Assembly: GCA_002929055.1 (NCBI GenBank)
Contig: PERY01000001.1
Location: 152,855-216,854, forward strand
Length of the DNA: 64,000 nt
Direction of reading: 5' to 3'
Origin: Methylocystis sp.
Lineage (GTDB): Bacteria; Pseudomonadota; Alphaproteobacteria; Rhizobiales; Beijerinckiaceae
Part shown: positions 30,508 to 41,400 of the stretch, piece after piece
Layout: the number at the start of each line of letters is the position of its first letter
Position numbering within the stretch: position 1 is the first letter of the stretch
Program-made: the position numbers and the translations under genes
Notes under the pieces: model-generated
Told to the model about the DNA's origin: nothing
The model's input: the letters and a program-made list of their open reading frames with translations, nothing else
Databases searched by the model: none

Positions 30508-30915
30508 TTACTTCACGCGGCGGCGGCGCTGCTGGCCAAGGCCCATCTGCTTGGCGAGGTTGGAGCGTGCCTTGGCGTAATTGGGGGCGACCATCGGATA
30601 GTCGGCCGGCAGGCCCCACTTCTCGCGATATTCCTCGGGAGAAAGGCCGTATTGCGTGCGCAGATGGCGCTTCAGCGATTTGAATTTCTTGCCGTCTTCG
30701 AGGCAGATGATGAAATCGTTGGTGACCGAGCGCTTCACGGCGATGGCCGGCTTGGGCGGCTCCGCGGGAGCCGGAGCAACGTTGGATCCAACACGCAGCA
30801 GGGCATTGTAAACTTCGCTGATCAGCGCCGGCAGCTCTGCCGCGGGAACTGAATTGTTACTGACATATGCGGAGACGATGTCAGCGGCGAGCTCGATGTT
30901 GTTCGTTGCGTTCAT
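30508..30915 (-). CDS. mucR: MucR/Ros family transcriptional regulator
   Basis: [60 protein letters not shown]. Confidence 0.95.
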   Translation of the reverse strand: MNATNNIELAADIVSAYVSNNSVPAAELPALISEVYNALLRVGSNVAPAPAEPPKPAIAVKRSVTNDFIICLEDGKKFKSLKRHLRTQYGLSPEEYREKWGLPADYPMVAPNYAKARSNLAKQMGLGQQRRRRVK

Positions 30916-31210
30916 GGGGCGCCTATTGCCTTATGTGGGACCCGGAAAAACTTTGTGGTTTGCGGAGCGTCGCCGCTCCGAAATAGCTCGCACAAAAACC
31001 TTTGTTCGAGTTGTTTCGTGAAACAGGCGATGATTTCCAATAGATTACCCTAGGCGGGTGAATACAGCAAGAATTTATCTTGCCTGTTTTGCTTTGCGCA
31101 GGATTTGACACAAATGATCCTTTGTTCAAACCGCTTTTCCCGGAAGCTCCCCGGCTGTATCCTTTCTCCGCCTGCCTCGCACGGCCAAATTCAGCAAAAC
31201 CGGAGCGACC

Positions 31211-32197
31211 GTGACTTCATTCCGCGCTATCCGAATCGAGAAGAGTTCCGAAAACTATTCCACTGATTACGTCGACATGACTGACGGCGATTTGATGGCG
31301 GGCGACGTCGAGGTCGACGTCCTGTTTTCGGCGATCAACTACAAGGACGGCCTCGCTATTACTGGCAAGGGGCCGGTCGTGCGCCGCTTCCCGATGATTC
31401 CAGGCGTCGATCTCGCCGGGCGGGTGACCCGGTCGGAGCGGGCGGAGTTCGCCCCGGGGGACATCGTCGTCGCCACCGGTTGCGGGGTCGGCGAAGCCCA
31501 TTACGGGGGCTTTGCGCAGCGGGCGCGGCTTTCCGGCGACTGGCTGGTGAAACTGCCGGACGCGCTCAGCCCGGCGCGTGCGATGACGGTGGGCACAGCG
31601 GGATTGACCGCCATCTTCTGCGTGCTCGCCCTCGAGGCGCATGGGCTTTCGCCGGCGGCGGGCCTCGCGGTTGTGAGCGGCGCGTCGGGCGGCGTCGGCT
31701 CCTTCGCGGTCGCCCTTCTCGCCAAGGCCGGCTGGCGCGTCGCCGCGATCACGGGAAGCGCCCGGGAGGCGGACTATCTGCGCGCGATCGGCGCGGCCGA
31801 AATCCTCGCGCGGGAGGATTTTTCAGCGCCGGGCAAGGCCCTGCAGACGCAACGCTTCGCCGCCGGGATCGACACGGTGGGCGGCGTGACGCTCGCCAAC
31901 ATCCTCTCACAAACGCAGTTCGACGGCGCCGTCGCCGCTTGCGGCAATGTCGGCGGCATGGACCTGCCCGCGAGCGTCGCGCCCTTCATCCTGCGCGGCG
32001 TGGCGCTGCTCGGCGTGGAGAGCGTGCGGCCGCGGCTCGCCCTGCGCCGCGACGCCTGGGCGCGCATCGCAACGGACCTTGACCCGGAGATGATCGACGC
32101 CATGTGCGAGGTCATACCCTTCGATCAGGCGCTCGAGCGCTCGCGCGCCATCGTCACGGGCAAGATACGCGGGCGCGTCGTCATCGAAATGCCCTGA
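31211..32197 (+). CDS. MDR-family quinone/acrylyl-CoA reductase (AcuI/YhdH-like)
   Basis: DVEVDVLFSAINYKDGLAITGKGPVVRRFPMIPGVDLAG; VVSGASGGVGSFAVALLAKAGW. Confidence 0.92.
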   Translation: MTSFRAIRIEKSSENYSTDYVDMTDGDLMAGDVEVDVLFSAINYKDGLAITGKGPVVRRFPMIPGVDLAGRVTRSERAEFAPGDIVVATGCGVGEAHYGGFAQRARLSGDWLVKLPDALSPARAMTVGTAGLTAIFCVLALEAHGLSPAAGLAVVSGASGGVGSFAVALLAKAGWRVAAITGSAREADYLRAIGAAEILAREDFSAPGKALQTQRFAAGIDTVGGVTLANILSQTQFDGAVAACGNVGGMDLPASVAPFILRGVALLGVESVRPRLALRRDAWARIATDLDPEMIDAMCEVIPFDQALERSRAIVTGKIRGRVVIEMP

Positions 32198-32342
32198 CGG
32201 CGGCGTGGCTGCGCGCGAGCGAATTGTCGCATCCCCGCGTGCGCGCTCGACATCGAGACGATGCGCGGCTCTAATGACTATGTTCGGCCCCTCAAGGGCC
32301 GTTTGCTTTTTCACCCGAGAAGCGGCGTTAGAGGTAGGACTC

Positions 32343-32810
32343 ATGAGTTCGGCTTTCACCAAGGAACAGGACGACGACAATCCGCGCGAGGATCTGCCGG
32401 ACCGCCCCGTCAGCCCGCACCGCAATCTCGTCACGACTGAGGGTCTCCAGCAAATCGACGATGCGCTGACGCGTCTTCATGGCGAAATCGAAAAGGCGAC
32501 GGCCGCCGGCGACAATCACGCGCTCGCCCTCGCGCAGCGCGATCTTCGCTACTGGACCGCGCGCCGCGCCAGCGCGGAAGTGATCCGTCCCATCGCGGAC
32601 CATTCGCATGTCCGCTTCGGCCACCGCGTCGTCGTGGAGCTGGAAGGCGGCGAGCGCCGCACGTTCCGCCTCGTCGGCGAAGACGAGGGCGACCCGGCGA
32701 AGGGGCTCATCCCCTATGTCGCGCCGCTGGGCGTGGCGCTCATGGGCAAGTCCGTCGGCGACAAGGCCGAGGTCGTCCATCACAGCGCGAAGATCATCGA
32801 GATATCCTGA
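32343..32810 (+). CDS. GreA/GreB family elongation factor
   Basis: LVTTEGLQQIDDALTRLHGEIEKA...ISP-like C-domain LIPYVAPLGVALMGKSVGDKAEV. Confidence 0.85.
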   Translation: MSSAFTKEQDDDNPREDLPDRPVSPHRNLVTTEGLQQIDDALTRLHGEIEKATAAGDNHALALAQRDLRYWTARRASAEVIRPIADHSHVRFGHRVVVELEGGERRTFRLVGEDEGDPAKGLIPYVAPLGVALMGKSVGDKAEVVHHSAKIIEIS

Positions 32811-32811
32811 C

Positions 32812-33681
32812 GTGGTTCGCATTCCGCCCTGGGCTCGCCCCGAAAGCGTCTCGGAGGAAGAGGGCTGGCATCTTGCGCGCGACCGTATCGCCTGGCGGTC
32901 GCAGGGCTATCCCGATCCGTCGAGCTTCGAGGGCTGGAGCGGTGACGGGCAAGTCGACTACCTCCTTTCGCGTCCGACGCCCGATACTCTCGATTTGAGC
33001 GGATTGGGGCTGCGGCGGCTGCCGCAGGAGCTGTCGGAGGCGATCGGGCTTTCTTTTCTCTTCCTCGATTCGAATCGTCTCGAAAGCGTCCCGGTCGAAC
33101 TTCTGGAGAACCTTTCGCTCGAATCCCTGTCGCTGTTCGCAAATCCGCTGCGCGAAGCGCAGGCCGCTCTTTTCGCTCTCCCCGGCCTGAAAGATCTCTA
33201 TCTCGGCCGAACGCCGATGACGCGTCTCGGCGTGCCGCCGAAGCCAGTTGAAACTCTCCAGATGCTGACGCTCGACATGACCGAATGGCTGGACGTGCCA
33301 GAGGGCTTTCTGGCGGCCTTGCCCAATTTGACGGCCTTGTCGATGGACAATGCCTTTCGCAAGGAAATTCCGCCCGAGGCCTTCGGGCTCAAAAATCTGC
33401 GGCAATTGTCTTTCGCGGGAAATGCACTTTCGGCTCTGCCGCCCGAAATCGGCCGGCTGTCGAATCTGAGGAGCCTGAATCTTGAAGGTTGCAAGCTTCA
33501 GTCTCTGCCGCGCGCGCTGGCTGGATTGCAAGGACTGGCGGACGCCGCGAAAAGCGAGATCATGGGGCTGCGCATCGCGGGTAATCCCTTCCGCGACAAG
33601 GAGCTCAAACGCATCGCCAAACTGAAGAATCCGGAGCGGACCCTGGCCGCGCTCGACTGGGCGGACCGCTTTGGCGACTGA
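32812..33681 (+). CDS. leucine-rich repeat protein
   Basis: GTG start 32812; repeats LDLSGLGLRRLPQEL, LFLDSNRLESVPVEL, LSFAGNALSALPPEIGRLSNLRSLNLEGCKLQSLP. Confidence 0.85.
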   Translation: MVRIPPWARPESVSEEEGWHLARDRIAWRSQGYPDPSSFEGWSGDGQVDYLLSRPTPDTLDLSGLGLRRLPQELSEAIGLSFLFLDSNRLESVPVELLENLSLESLSLFANPLREAQAALFALPGLKDLYLGRTPMTRLGVPPKPVETLQMLTLDMTEWLDVPEGFLAALPNLTALSMDNAFRKEIPPEAFGLKNLRQLSFAGNALSALPPEIGRLSNLRSLNLEGCKLQSLPRALAGLQGLADAAKSEIMGLRIAGNPFRDKELKRIAKLKNPERTLAALDWADRFGD

Positions 33682-33689
33682 GCAGAAAA

Positions 33690-33711
33690 ATGGAGCGCAT
33701 GAGCGCTCCAT
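33690..33711. terminator. hairpin between convergent genes (probable terminator)
   Basis: atggagcgc-atga-gcgctccat perfect inverted repeat; no long T-tract. Confidence 0.55.
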
Positions 33712-33736
33712 CGGCGCGGTCCTGTGACGGCTATGC

Positions 33737-34426
33737 TCAGGCGGCTTTCTTTTTCGCTGCGGGTTTCGCAGGCGCTTTGGCCGCTGGCTTGGAGTCCTGC
33801 GCGGCCTTCTTCAGGCGGCGCTTGATGGAGCCCCACAGCTCGCGCATCTCCTGCGCCGCGACGCCGTCGGGATTATACTCGCTGACCCCGAGGCCAAGCC
33901 GGGCAGCCTCCTGATAATCGACGCGCGCCGAAACGAGCGGCGCGAGCAATCCGCCCATCGCCTGCAGCGACTTCGCGCCAAACTCGACGCGCGCATTCTG
34001 CTGCGAGGGCGGGCATTGGTTGAGCAGGAAGGCGTAGTCGCAGCCGACCTCCTTGACCTGCGCGCGCGTCGTTTCGCTCGCCCAGAGGTCGAAGGCGTTG
34101 GGGCGTGCGGGAATGACGCACAGATCGGAGACGCGCATCGCCGCCGCCGCATGTTCGCCGCCCTGGCCGGGCGCGTCGATCACGACGAGCGTGACGCCCT
34201 TTTTCTCGAGCGCGGCGAGCGCCTTGGAGAGTTTCGCCGGCGGCACGTGCTCGACGCCGATGTCGGCGGCTTCCCGTGCGCCCGCCCATTTGACGAGCGT
34301 CTGCAACGGATCGAGATCGATGATGAAGACGCGCTCCCCCGAAGCGCGCGCCGCTACCGCGACGCTGCTCGCAAGCGTGCTCTTGCCGGCGCCGCCCTTT
34401 TGCGTGACGAAAGCTATGGTCCGCAT
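33737..34426 (-). CDS. ParA-family ATPase (orphan) with Lys/Ala-rich tail
   Basis: MRTIAFVTQKGGAGKSTLASSVAVAARASGERVFIIDLDPLQTLVKWAG; tail KPAAKAPAKPAAKKKAA. Confidence 0.88.
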   Translation of the reverse strand: MRTIAFVTQKGGAGKSTLASSVAVAARASGERVFIIDLDPLQTLVKWAGAREAADIGVEHVPPAKLSKALAALEKKGVTLVVIDAPGQGGEHAAAAMRVSDLCVIPARPNAFDLWASETTRAQVKEVGCDYAFLLNQCPPSQQNARVEFGAKSLQAMGGLLAPLVSARVDYQEAARLGLGVSEYNPDGVAAQEMRELWGSIKRRLKKAAQDSKPAAKAPAKPAAKKKAA

Positions 34427-34617
34427 TTTTTGTGTTCCGTTTCTATGGTTGAGCTGAACGCCGGGAACATAACGCTGAAGCGGCGCAGTCACGGCGAAGC
34501 TGCAATATAGAGCGCCGAATCATCAACGCCTGGCAGGTTAATCGTTGGTCGCGGTTGCGTCGAGGTGGTAAACAACTCTAATTGCGACAGTCTCGTCGTG
34601 TCTCTCGAACGAAGCCG

Positions 34618-35928
34618 ATGTCTGACCTCTTCGAAGCCGCTCATCTCGACGACAGCGCGCCGCGGCCGCTGGCGGATCGCTTGCGTCCGAAGCGTCTCGA
34701 CGAGGTTGCGGGACAGGATCATCTCCTTGGTCCCGACGGCGCGCTGACGCGCCTCATTCGCGCAGGTTCGCTCGGTTCGCTGATCTTCTGGGGGCCTCCC
34801 GGCACAGGCAAGACCACGGTCGCGCGATTGCTCGCGCATGAAACGAAGCTCGCCTTCGTGCAGATCTCCGCGATCTTCTCGGGCGTCGCCGATCTCAAGA
34901 GGACGTTCGAGGCGGCGCGCGCGCGCCGCGCGGCGGGGCAGGGCACGCTGCTTTTCGTCGACGAGATACATCGCTTCAACCGCGCGCAGCAGGATAGTTT
35001 CCTGCCGGTGATGGAGGACGGCACTGTCACGCTGATCGGCGCGACGACGGAGAATCCGTCTTTCGAACTCAACGCCGCGCTTCTCTCCCGCGCGCGCGTC
35101 ATGACCTTCAAGTCGCTCGATGCGGCGGCGATCGAGAAGCTTCTCGCGCGCGCCGAGGAGACGGAAGGCAAGACGCTGCCGCTCGATCAGGATGCGCGCG
35201 AGGCGCTCGTCGCCATGGCGGACGGCGACGGCCGCGCCGCGCTGACGCTCGCCGAAGAAATCTGGCGCGCGGCGCGCGAGGACGAAACTTTCGACAGGGC
35301 GGGTCTTGCCGAGATCGTGCAGCGGCGCGCGCCGATCTACGACAAGGCGCAGGAGGGCCACTACAATCTCATCAGCGCATTGCACAAATGCGTGCGCGGC
35401 TCAGATCCCGACGCCGCGCTCTATTACTTCGCGCGCATGCTGGACGCCGGAGAAGACCCGCTCTTTCTCGCGCGGCGCATCGTGCGCATGGCGGTGGAGG
35501 ACATCGGCCTCGCCGATCCGCAGGCGCTCGTCGTCGCCAACGCCGCCAAAGACGCGTACGACTTTCTGGGAAGCCCCGAAGGCGAGCTCGCCATCGCGCA
35601 GGCGCTGGTCTATGTCGCCACCGCGCCCAAATCCAACGCCAGTTACGTCGCCTACAAGAAGGCGCGCCGGCTCGCACAGGAGAAGGGCTCGCTCATGCCG
35701 CCCAGGATCATCCTCAATGCGCCGACCAAGATGATGCGCGAGGAAGGCTACGGCGAGGGCTACGAATATGACCATGATTCGCTAGACGCCTTCTCCGGGC
35801 AGAACTATTGGCCCGAGCAACTCGGCCGCCAGACGCTCTACCGGCCCGTCGAGCGCGGATTCGAGCGCGAACTGGCCAGGCGGCTCGATTATTGGGCGCG
35901 GCTGCGGCGGGATCGGGGTGAAAAATAG
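34618..35928 (+). CDS. rarA: replication-associated recombination protein A (MgsA/RarA)
   Basis: PLADRLRPKRLDEVAGQDHLLGPDGALTRLI...FWGPPGTGKTTVARLLA...LFVDEIHRFNRAQQDSFLPVMEDGTVTLIGATTENPSFELN. Confidence 0.96.
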   Translation: MSDLFEAAHLDDSAPRPLADRLRPKRLDEVAGQDHLLGPDGALTRLIRAGSLGSLIFWGPPGTGKTTVARLLAHETKLAFVQISAIFSGVADLKRTFEAARARRAAGQGTLLFVDEIHRFNRAQQDSFLPVMEDGTVTLIGATTENPSFELNAALLSRARVMTFKSLDAAAIEKLLARAEETEGKTLPLDQDAREALVAMADGDGRAALTLAEEIWRAAREDETFDRAGLAEIVQRRAPIYDKAQEGHYNLISALHKCVRGSDPDAALYYFARMLDAGEDPLFLARRIVRMAVEDIGLADPQALVVANAAKDAYDFLGSPEGELAIAQALVYVATAPKSNASYVAYKKARRLAQEKGSLMPPRIILNAPTKMMREEGYGEGYEYDHDSLDAFSGQNYWPEQLGRQTLYRPVERGFERELARRLDYWARLRRDRGEK

Positions 35929-36115
35929 GCCCATCCCCCGGATTTCTGTTGCTGAATTGTCACGCGCCCGACCAAACGCACCGCACAACGCTTAATCAGA
36001 ACGCCTTTTCGTTGACCGTGTTCGAGGTTGCGCCGTAAGTCTGTTCGGGACGGCGGGGGTGTCGCTCTCGCGATGGCGCCGCAAGTGATCGAAGACTTAA
36101 GAGGGGGTCTTATAG

Positions 36116-36997
36116 ATGACCAAGTTTCCTGTCGCCGCCGGCATTGCGCTGGCTCTCGTCGCCGGTTCGGCGCTCGCCGCCGACCTTCCGACGCGCAAGG
36201 CCCCGCCGGCCTATATCCCGCCGCCGCCCGTGTTCAGCTGGACCGGCCTCTATGGCGGTGTGAACGTCGGCTACGGCTTCGGCGACGGCACCATCTCGAA
36301 CGGCGGCTGGGCTTACATCTCACCGGCCGTCGGCGGCGGTCTTCCTGCGGGCGGCCTCTGGAACGTCCCCAACAATCTCAACGGCGTGACCGGCGGCGGC
36401 CAGATCGGCTACAACTATCAGTTCTCGCCCTGGTTCGTCATCGGCCTCGAGGCTGACGTTCAGGCCGCCGACATCCGTTCGGGCGGCACGGGCGCTGTCG
36501 GCGCCGCCCTTTCGGCCGTTCCTTTCGGCCCCCACTTCGCGTCGGTCAACGCCTCGCATCGCGTCGATTGGTGGGGCACGGTTCGCGGCCGTGTCGGCGT
36601 GACCATGCCGTCCTGGCCCAATCTCATGGTCTACGGCACGGGCGGCTTCGCCTATGGCGCCGTGAACCGCACGGTCAGCATGGTTGACGTCTTCACGGCG
36701 GGCGGCGCCGTCTCCGGCGGCGGCATCTTCGACAATACGCAGACGGGCTGGACCGCTGGCGGCGGCGTCGAATACACCCCGATGGCCTTCCCGTCCTGGT
36801 CGCTCAAGGTCGAGTATCTTTACACCGACCTCGGCTCGTCGCGCGTTCCGTTCCTGGGCGTCTTCACCGCTCCCGTCAACGGCCCGAACTTCGCAGCGGA
36901 GGACGTGGTCAGCACCCGCTTCCACACCGTCCGCGCTGGCGTGAACTGGCATTTCAACCCGTTCGCCCCGTCGGCGCCGGTGCTCGCGAAATACTAA
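36116..36997 (+). CDS. outer membrane beta-barrel protein (Omp25/Omp31-like)
   Basis: Signal peptide; FSWTGLYGGVNVGYGFGDG...; C-terminal VRAGVNWHF. Confidence 0.9.
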   Translation: MTKFPVAAGIALALVAGSALAADLPTRKAPPAYIPPPPVFSWTGLYGGVNVGYGFGDGTISNGGWAYISPAVGGGLPAGGLWNVPNNLNGVTGGGQIGYNYQFSPWFVIGLEADVQAADIRSGGTGAVGAALSAVPFGPHFASVNASHRVDWWGTVRGRVGVTMPSWPNLMVYGTGGFAYGAVNRTVSMVDVFTAGGAVSGGGIFDNTQTGWTAGGGVEYTPMAFPSWSLKVEYLYTDLGSSRVPFLGVFTAPVNGPNFAAEDVVSTRFHTVRAGVNWHFNPFAPSAPVLAKY

Positions 36998-37026
36998 GCG
37001 TTTCGCTTCATTGCGGAATTGGAGAG

Positions 37027-37055
37027 CCCGGCCCTTGTGGCCGGGTTTTCTTTTT
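37027..37055 (+). terminator. rho-independent terminator after omp
   Basis: cccggcc-cttgt-ggccggg followed by ttttcttttt. Confidence 0.85.
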
Positions 37056-37268
37056 GATTCGAGGGGCCTTTTGCCGCATCCCGCGCGCTGGAATGACATG
37101 GACGCGCTTGCCGCCCCGCTTTACAAGGGCCCAATCCCTTTCAGCGCATGGGGATAAGCGCCGCCGCGGCGCGGCTGCGCATGGCGCCGGACCTGACCGG
37201 ATGTTAACCGTGCAAGGGACATCGCTAGGGACATTGGCCCGAAGCGCCGGGGAGAGCGACCGCACGAA

Positions 37269-38459
37269 ATGTCTGGCAGAGCGTCCCTCCTCCTCGCGAT
37301 CGTCGTGAGCCTCGCCGTCGGCGCCGCGCTGCCCGGTCTCTTCGGGAAGCTGCGCGGACCTGCGGCGCCCGCCGACGCCGGCGGAGAGTCCAGCGTCCCC
37401 GCCGAAGTGGACGGCCTCGTCAAACTCTCGCCCGAGCAGATCGAGGCCTCGAAGATCGGGACACTCGTCGCCGGCGGCGGCGTTCTCAAGCGCCAGATCA
37501 CCGTGCCGGCGTCAGTCAAGCCCGACCCCGACCATCTCGCCCGCGTCGCCTCCAAAGTCTCCGGCGTCGTCGCGGAAATGCGCAAGAAGCTCGGCGACGA
37601 GGTCGCGAAGAACGAGACGGTTGCGGTCATCGATTCGCGGGAGGTCGCCGACGCCAAGAGCGAATATCTCGCTGCGCTCGCCAATTTCGATCTGCAATCC
37701 AAGCTCTTCACGCGCGAGAAGGGACTCTTCGAAAAGAAGATCACCGCAGAGCAACTGTTTCTGAAGGCCAAGGCGACTTTCACCGAGGCCAGGCTGCGTC
37801 TCGATCTTTCGCGTGGCAAGCTTGCCGCGCTCGATCTCTCCGAAAGCGAGATCGCCGCGCTGGCGAATCAGCCGATTTCGCGCCTGCGCGAAAAGGAGCT
37901 GCGCGCGCCGATCAAGGGACGGATCATCGAGCGTCTGGTTAATCTCGGGCAGCCGGTGACGGCTGAGAGCCAGATCTATGTGCTCGCCGATCTTTCCGAG
38001 GTCGAAGTCGAGCTCGCCGTGCCGATCGCCAGCCTCGCCAGCGTGCGCCGCGGACAGCCGGTTTTCCTCAAGACGCCGCAGGGCCGCACTCTCGAGGGCG
38101 TCGTGCGCATGATCAACGCGGTCCTCACGCCCGAGACTCGCACCGGCCATGTCGTCGCCATGTTTGCGAACCCTGATCAGCTTCTGCATCCCGGCGGCGT
38201 GCTCAATGCGGAAATCACGCTCGAGCAAAGTCCCGTGAAGGTTCTGGTCCCGCGCGGGGCCGTTCAACTCATCCACAACGAGCCAACTGTGTTCGTGCGT
38301 GTGAAGGACGGCTTCAGGAAGCGCGCTGTCGAATTGGGAGACGGCGACGAGGGTTTTGTGGAGATCGTAAAGGGCCTCGCGCCCGGCGAAACGATAGCGG
38401 TGGAAAACAGCTTCGTGCTGAAGGCCGAGGCGGGAAAAAGCGAAATCCCCGAGGAGTGA
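37269..38459 (+). CDS. RND efflux periplasmic adaptor (CusB/CzcB family)
   Basis: Membrane fusion protein: KVSGVVAEMRKKLGDEVAKNETVAVIDSREVADAKSEYLAA; ...LRAPIKGRIIERLVNLGQPV. Confidence 0.9.
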   Translation: MSGRASLLLAIVVSLAVGAALPGLFGKLRGPAAPADAGGESSVPAEVDGLVKLSPEQIEASKIGTLVAGGGVLKRQITVPASVKPDPDHLARVASKVSGVVAEMRKKLGDEVAKNETVAVIDSREVADAKSEYLAALANFDLQSKLFTREKGLFEKKITAEQLFLKAKATFTEARLRLDLSRGKLAALDLSESEIAALANQPISRLREKELRAPIKGRIIERLVNLGQPVTAESQIYVLADLSEVEVELAVPIASLASVRRGQPVFLKTPQGRTLEGVVRMINAVLTPETRTGHVVAMFANPDQLLHPGGVLNAEITLEQSPVKVLVPRGAVQLIHNEPTVFVRVKDGFRKRAVELGDGDEGFVEIVKGLAPGETIAVENSFVLKAEAGKSEIPEE

Positions 38460-38472
38460 CGGCTCAAAGATC

Positions 38473-41400
38473 ATGATGCAGCGGATCATCGCCTTTTCGG
38501 TCCATAGCCGCTGGCTGGTCGTGCTGCTGGTCGCGCTCGTCGGCGCGTTCGGCGTATGGGCGCTCGCGCATCTGCCGATCGACGCCGTTCCGGACATCAC
38601 CAACAATCAGGTGCAGATCAACGCCCGCGCGCCCGCCCTTTCCGCCTTCGAGATGGAGAAGCAGGTCACCTATCCTATCGAGAACGCCCTCGCCGGCATT
38701 CCCGGCCTCGACTATACGCGCTCGCTCTCCCGCAATGGCTTCGCACAGGTGACCGCGGTTTTCGCCGACGGCGTCGACATATATTTCGCTCGCCAGCAGG
38801 TGAACGAGCGGATCGGGCAGGCGCGCGAGGATTTTCCGCCCTCGATCGAATTGCGCGTCGGCCCCATCGCGACGGGCCTGTCCGAGATCTACATGTGGAC
38901 GGTGCGCTACAGGGAGCCCCACGCGCTCGCGAAAGCCGGCGAGCCCGGCTGGCAGAAGGGCGGCGCCTATCTCACGCCGGAAGGCGCAGAACTGCGTACG
39001 GCGGTGGAGAAGGACTCCTATCTGCGCACAGTGCAGGACTGGATCATCCGCCCGCAGCTGCGCACCGTTCCGGGCGTGGCGGGCGTCGATTCGCTGGGCG
39101 GCTTCGTGCGCCAGTATCATGTGCAGCCCGACCCGGCGAAGCTGATGTCGCTGGGTCTTTCGTTCGGGGATCTCGCGCAGACGATCCAGAAAAACAACGT
39201 CAGCCGCGGCGCCGGCTATGTGGAGCGCAACGGCGAGGGCCTCGTCGTGCGCAGCGGCGGCCGCCTCGAGACCGTGGACGACATTGGCGCCGTCGTCGCC
39301 ACGACGCGAAACGGCGTGCCCGTGCGCGTGCGCGAGATCGCCAGCGTCGCGATCGGCAAGGAGCTGCGCACCGGCAGCGCCAGCATGAATGGCGAGGAGG
39401 TCGTCATCGGCACCGCCCTGATGCTCATCGGCGCCAACAGTCGCACCGTCTCCGCCGCCGTCGACGAGCGCATGAAGACCATCGTCAAATCGCTGCCGCC
39501 GGGCGTCGAGGTGAAGACGATCCTCAACCGCACGCTGCTTGTCGAGGCGACGATCAAGACCGTCGCGAAAAACCTTGCGGAAGGCGCCGCGCTCGTCATC
39601 CTCGTGCTCTTCGTCATGCTCGGCAATTTTCGCGCGGCGCTGGTGACGGCGACGGTCATCCCCGTGACGATGCTGTTTCTGGCCATCGGCATGTATGTCG
39701 GCAAGATCAGCGCCAATCTCATGAGCCTCGGCGCTCTCGACTTCGGACTCATCGCCGACGGCGCCATCATCGTCGCGGAGAACAGCCTGCGCCGCCTTTC
39801 CGAGAGGCGGCAGATCGCCGGCCGTCCGCTCACCGCCGCCGAGCGGCATCAGACGGTCATCGACGCCGCTGTCGAGATGCGGCGGCCGACTGTCTACGGC
39901 CAGGCCATCATCATCCTCGTCTATCTGCCGATCCTGAGCTTTTCGGGCGTCGAGGGAAAGATGTTCCATCCGATGGCGATGACCGTGATCATCGCGCTGC
40001 TGTCGGAGTTTGTCCTCTCGCTCACCTTCTTCCCGGCGATGATCGCGCTCTTCGTTTCCGGGGGCGAGGAGGAGCATGAAAACAGGATCGTGAGCTGGCT
40101 GAAACGCGTCTACGAACCCCTCCTGCGTTTCGCCATGAACGCGCCCGTGCGGGTGATGATGATCGGGGCGGGCTCCTTCGTCTTCGCCGTGCTTCTCTAC
40201 ATGAGCCTCGGGCAGGAGTTCATCCCCAAGCTCGACGAGAAGAATCTCGCCATGCAGGCGAACCGCATCCCGAGCACGTCGCTGACGCAGTCCACGGCAA
40301 TGCAGCTCGACATCGAGAATGCGATACGCGCCTTGCCGCAGGTGGATTACGTCTTCTCCAAGACCGGCACGGCGGAGGTCGCGACGGACCCGATGCCGCC
40401 CAATCTCACCGACACATTCATCATGCTGAAGCCGGAAGAGAAGTGGCCAGATCCACATCTTCCCAAGGACAGGCTGATCGAAGACATCGACGCGAAGATC
40501 GAGCAGCTCCCCGGCAACGCCTATGAATTCTCGCAGCCGATCCAGCTGCGCTTCAACGAACTGCTTGCCGGCGTGCGCGGCGACATCGCCGTGAAGGTCT
40601 TCGGCGAAGATTTCGACGCCATGCTGAAGGCCGCCAATCACATCGCCGCGATCCTGCGCGCGACGCCCGGCGCGGCCGATGTCAAGGTCGAGCAGGTTAC
40701 GGGGCTGCCCGTGCTGGACATCAAGGTCGACAAGAACGCCATCGCCCGCTACGGCATCAGCCTCGGCGCCGTGCAGGATACGATTGGCGCGGCGATCGGC
40801 GGCGAGCCTGCTGGCATGATTTTCGAAGGCGACCGTCGCTTCCCGATTTTCGTGCGGCTGCGCGACAATCTGCGCGAAGACGCCGGCGCGCTGGAGACCA
40901 TACCCGTCTCTTTGCCGCCGGACGCGCAGGGCCACGCCCCCACGGTGCAGCTGAAACAGGTTGCGAGCTTTTCGACAGTCGACGGCCAGAACCAGATCTC
41001 GCGCGAGAACGGCAAGCGTCGTGTTGTCGTCAGCGCCAATGTGCGGGGGCGCGACATTGCTTCCGTCGTGACCGAAGCGCGCGCCAAAGTCGACGCCAAG
41101 GTGCAGATTCCGCCCGGCTACTGGATCGAATGGGGCGGGCAGTTCGAAAATCTCGCGGCGGCGCGCGCGCGGCTGATGATTGTCGTGCCGGTTTGCTTTT
41201 TCGTGATCTTTCTTCTGCTCTATTCGGCCCTCGGCTCGGCGCGCGACGCGCTGCTCGTCTTCACCGCCGTGCCGCTCGCTCTCTCGGGCGGCGTGCTGGC
41301 GCTGTGGCTGCGCGGCATGCCGATGTCGGTCTCGGCGGCTGTCGGCTTCATCGCGCTGTCCGGCGTCGCCGTGCTCAACGGCCTCGTCATGCGCACCTAT

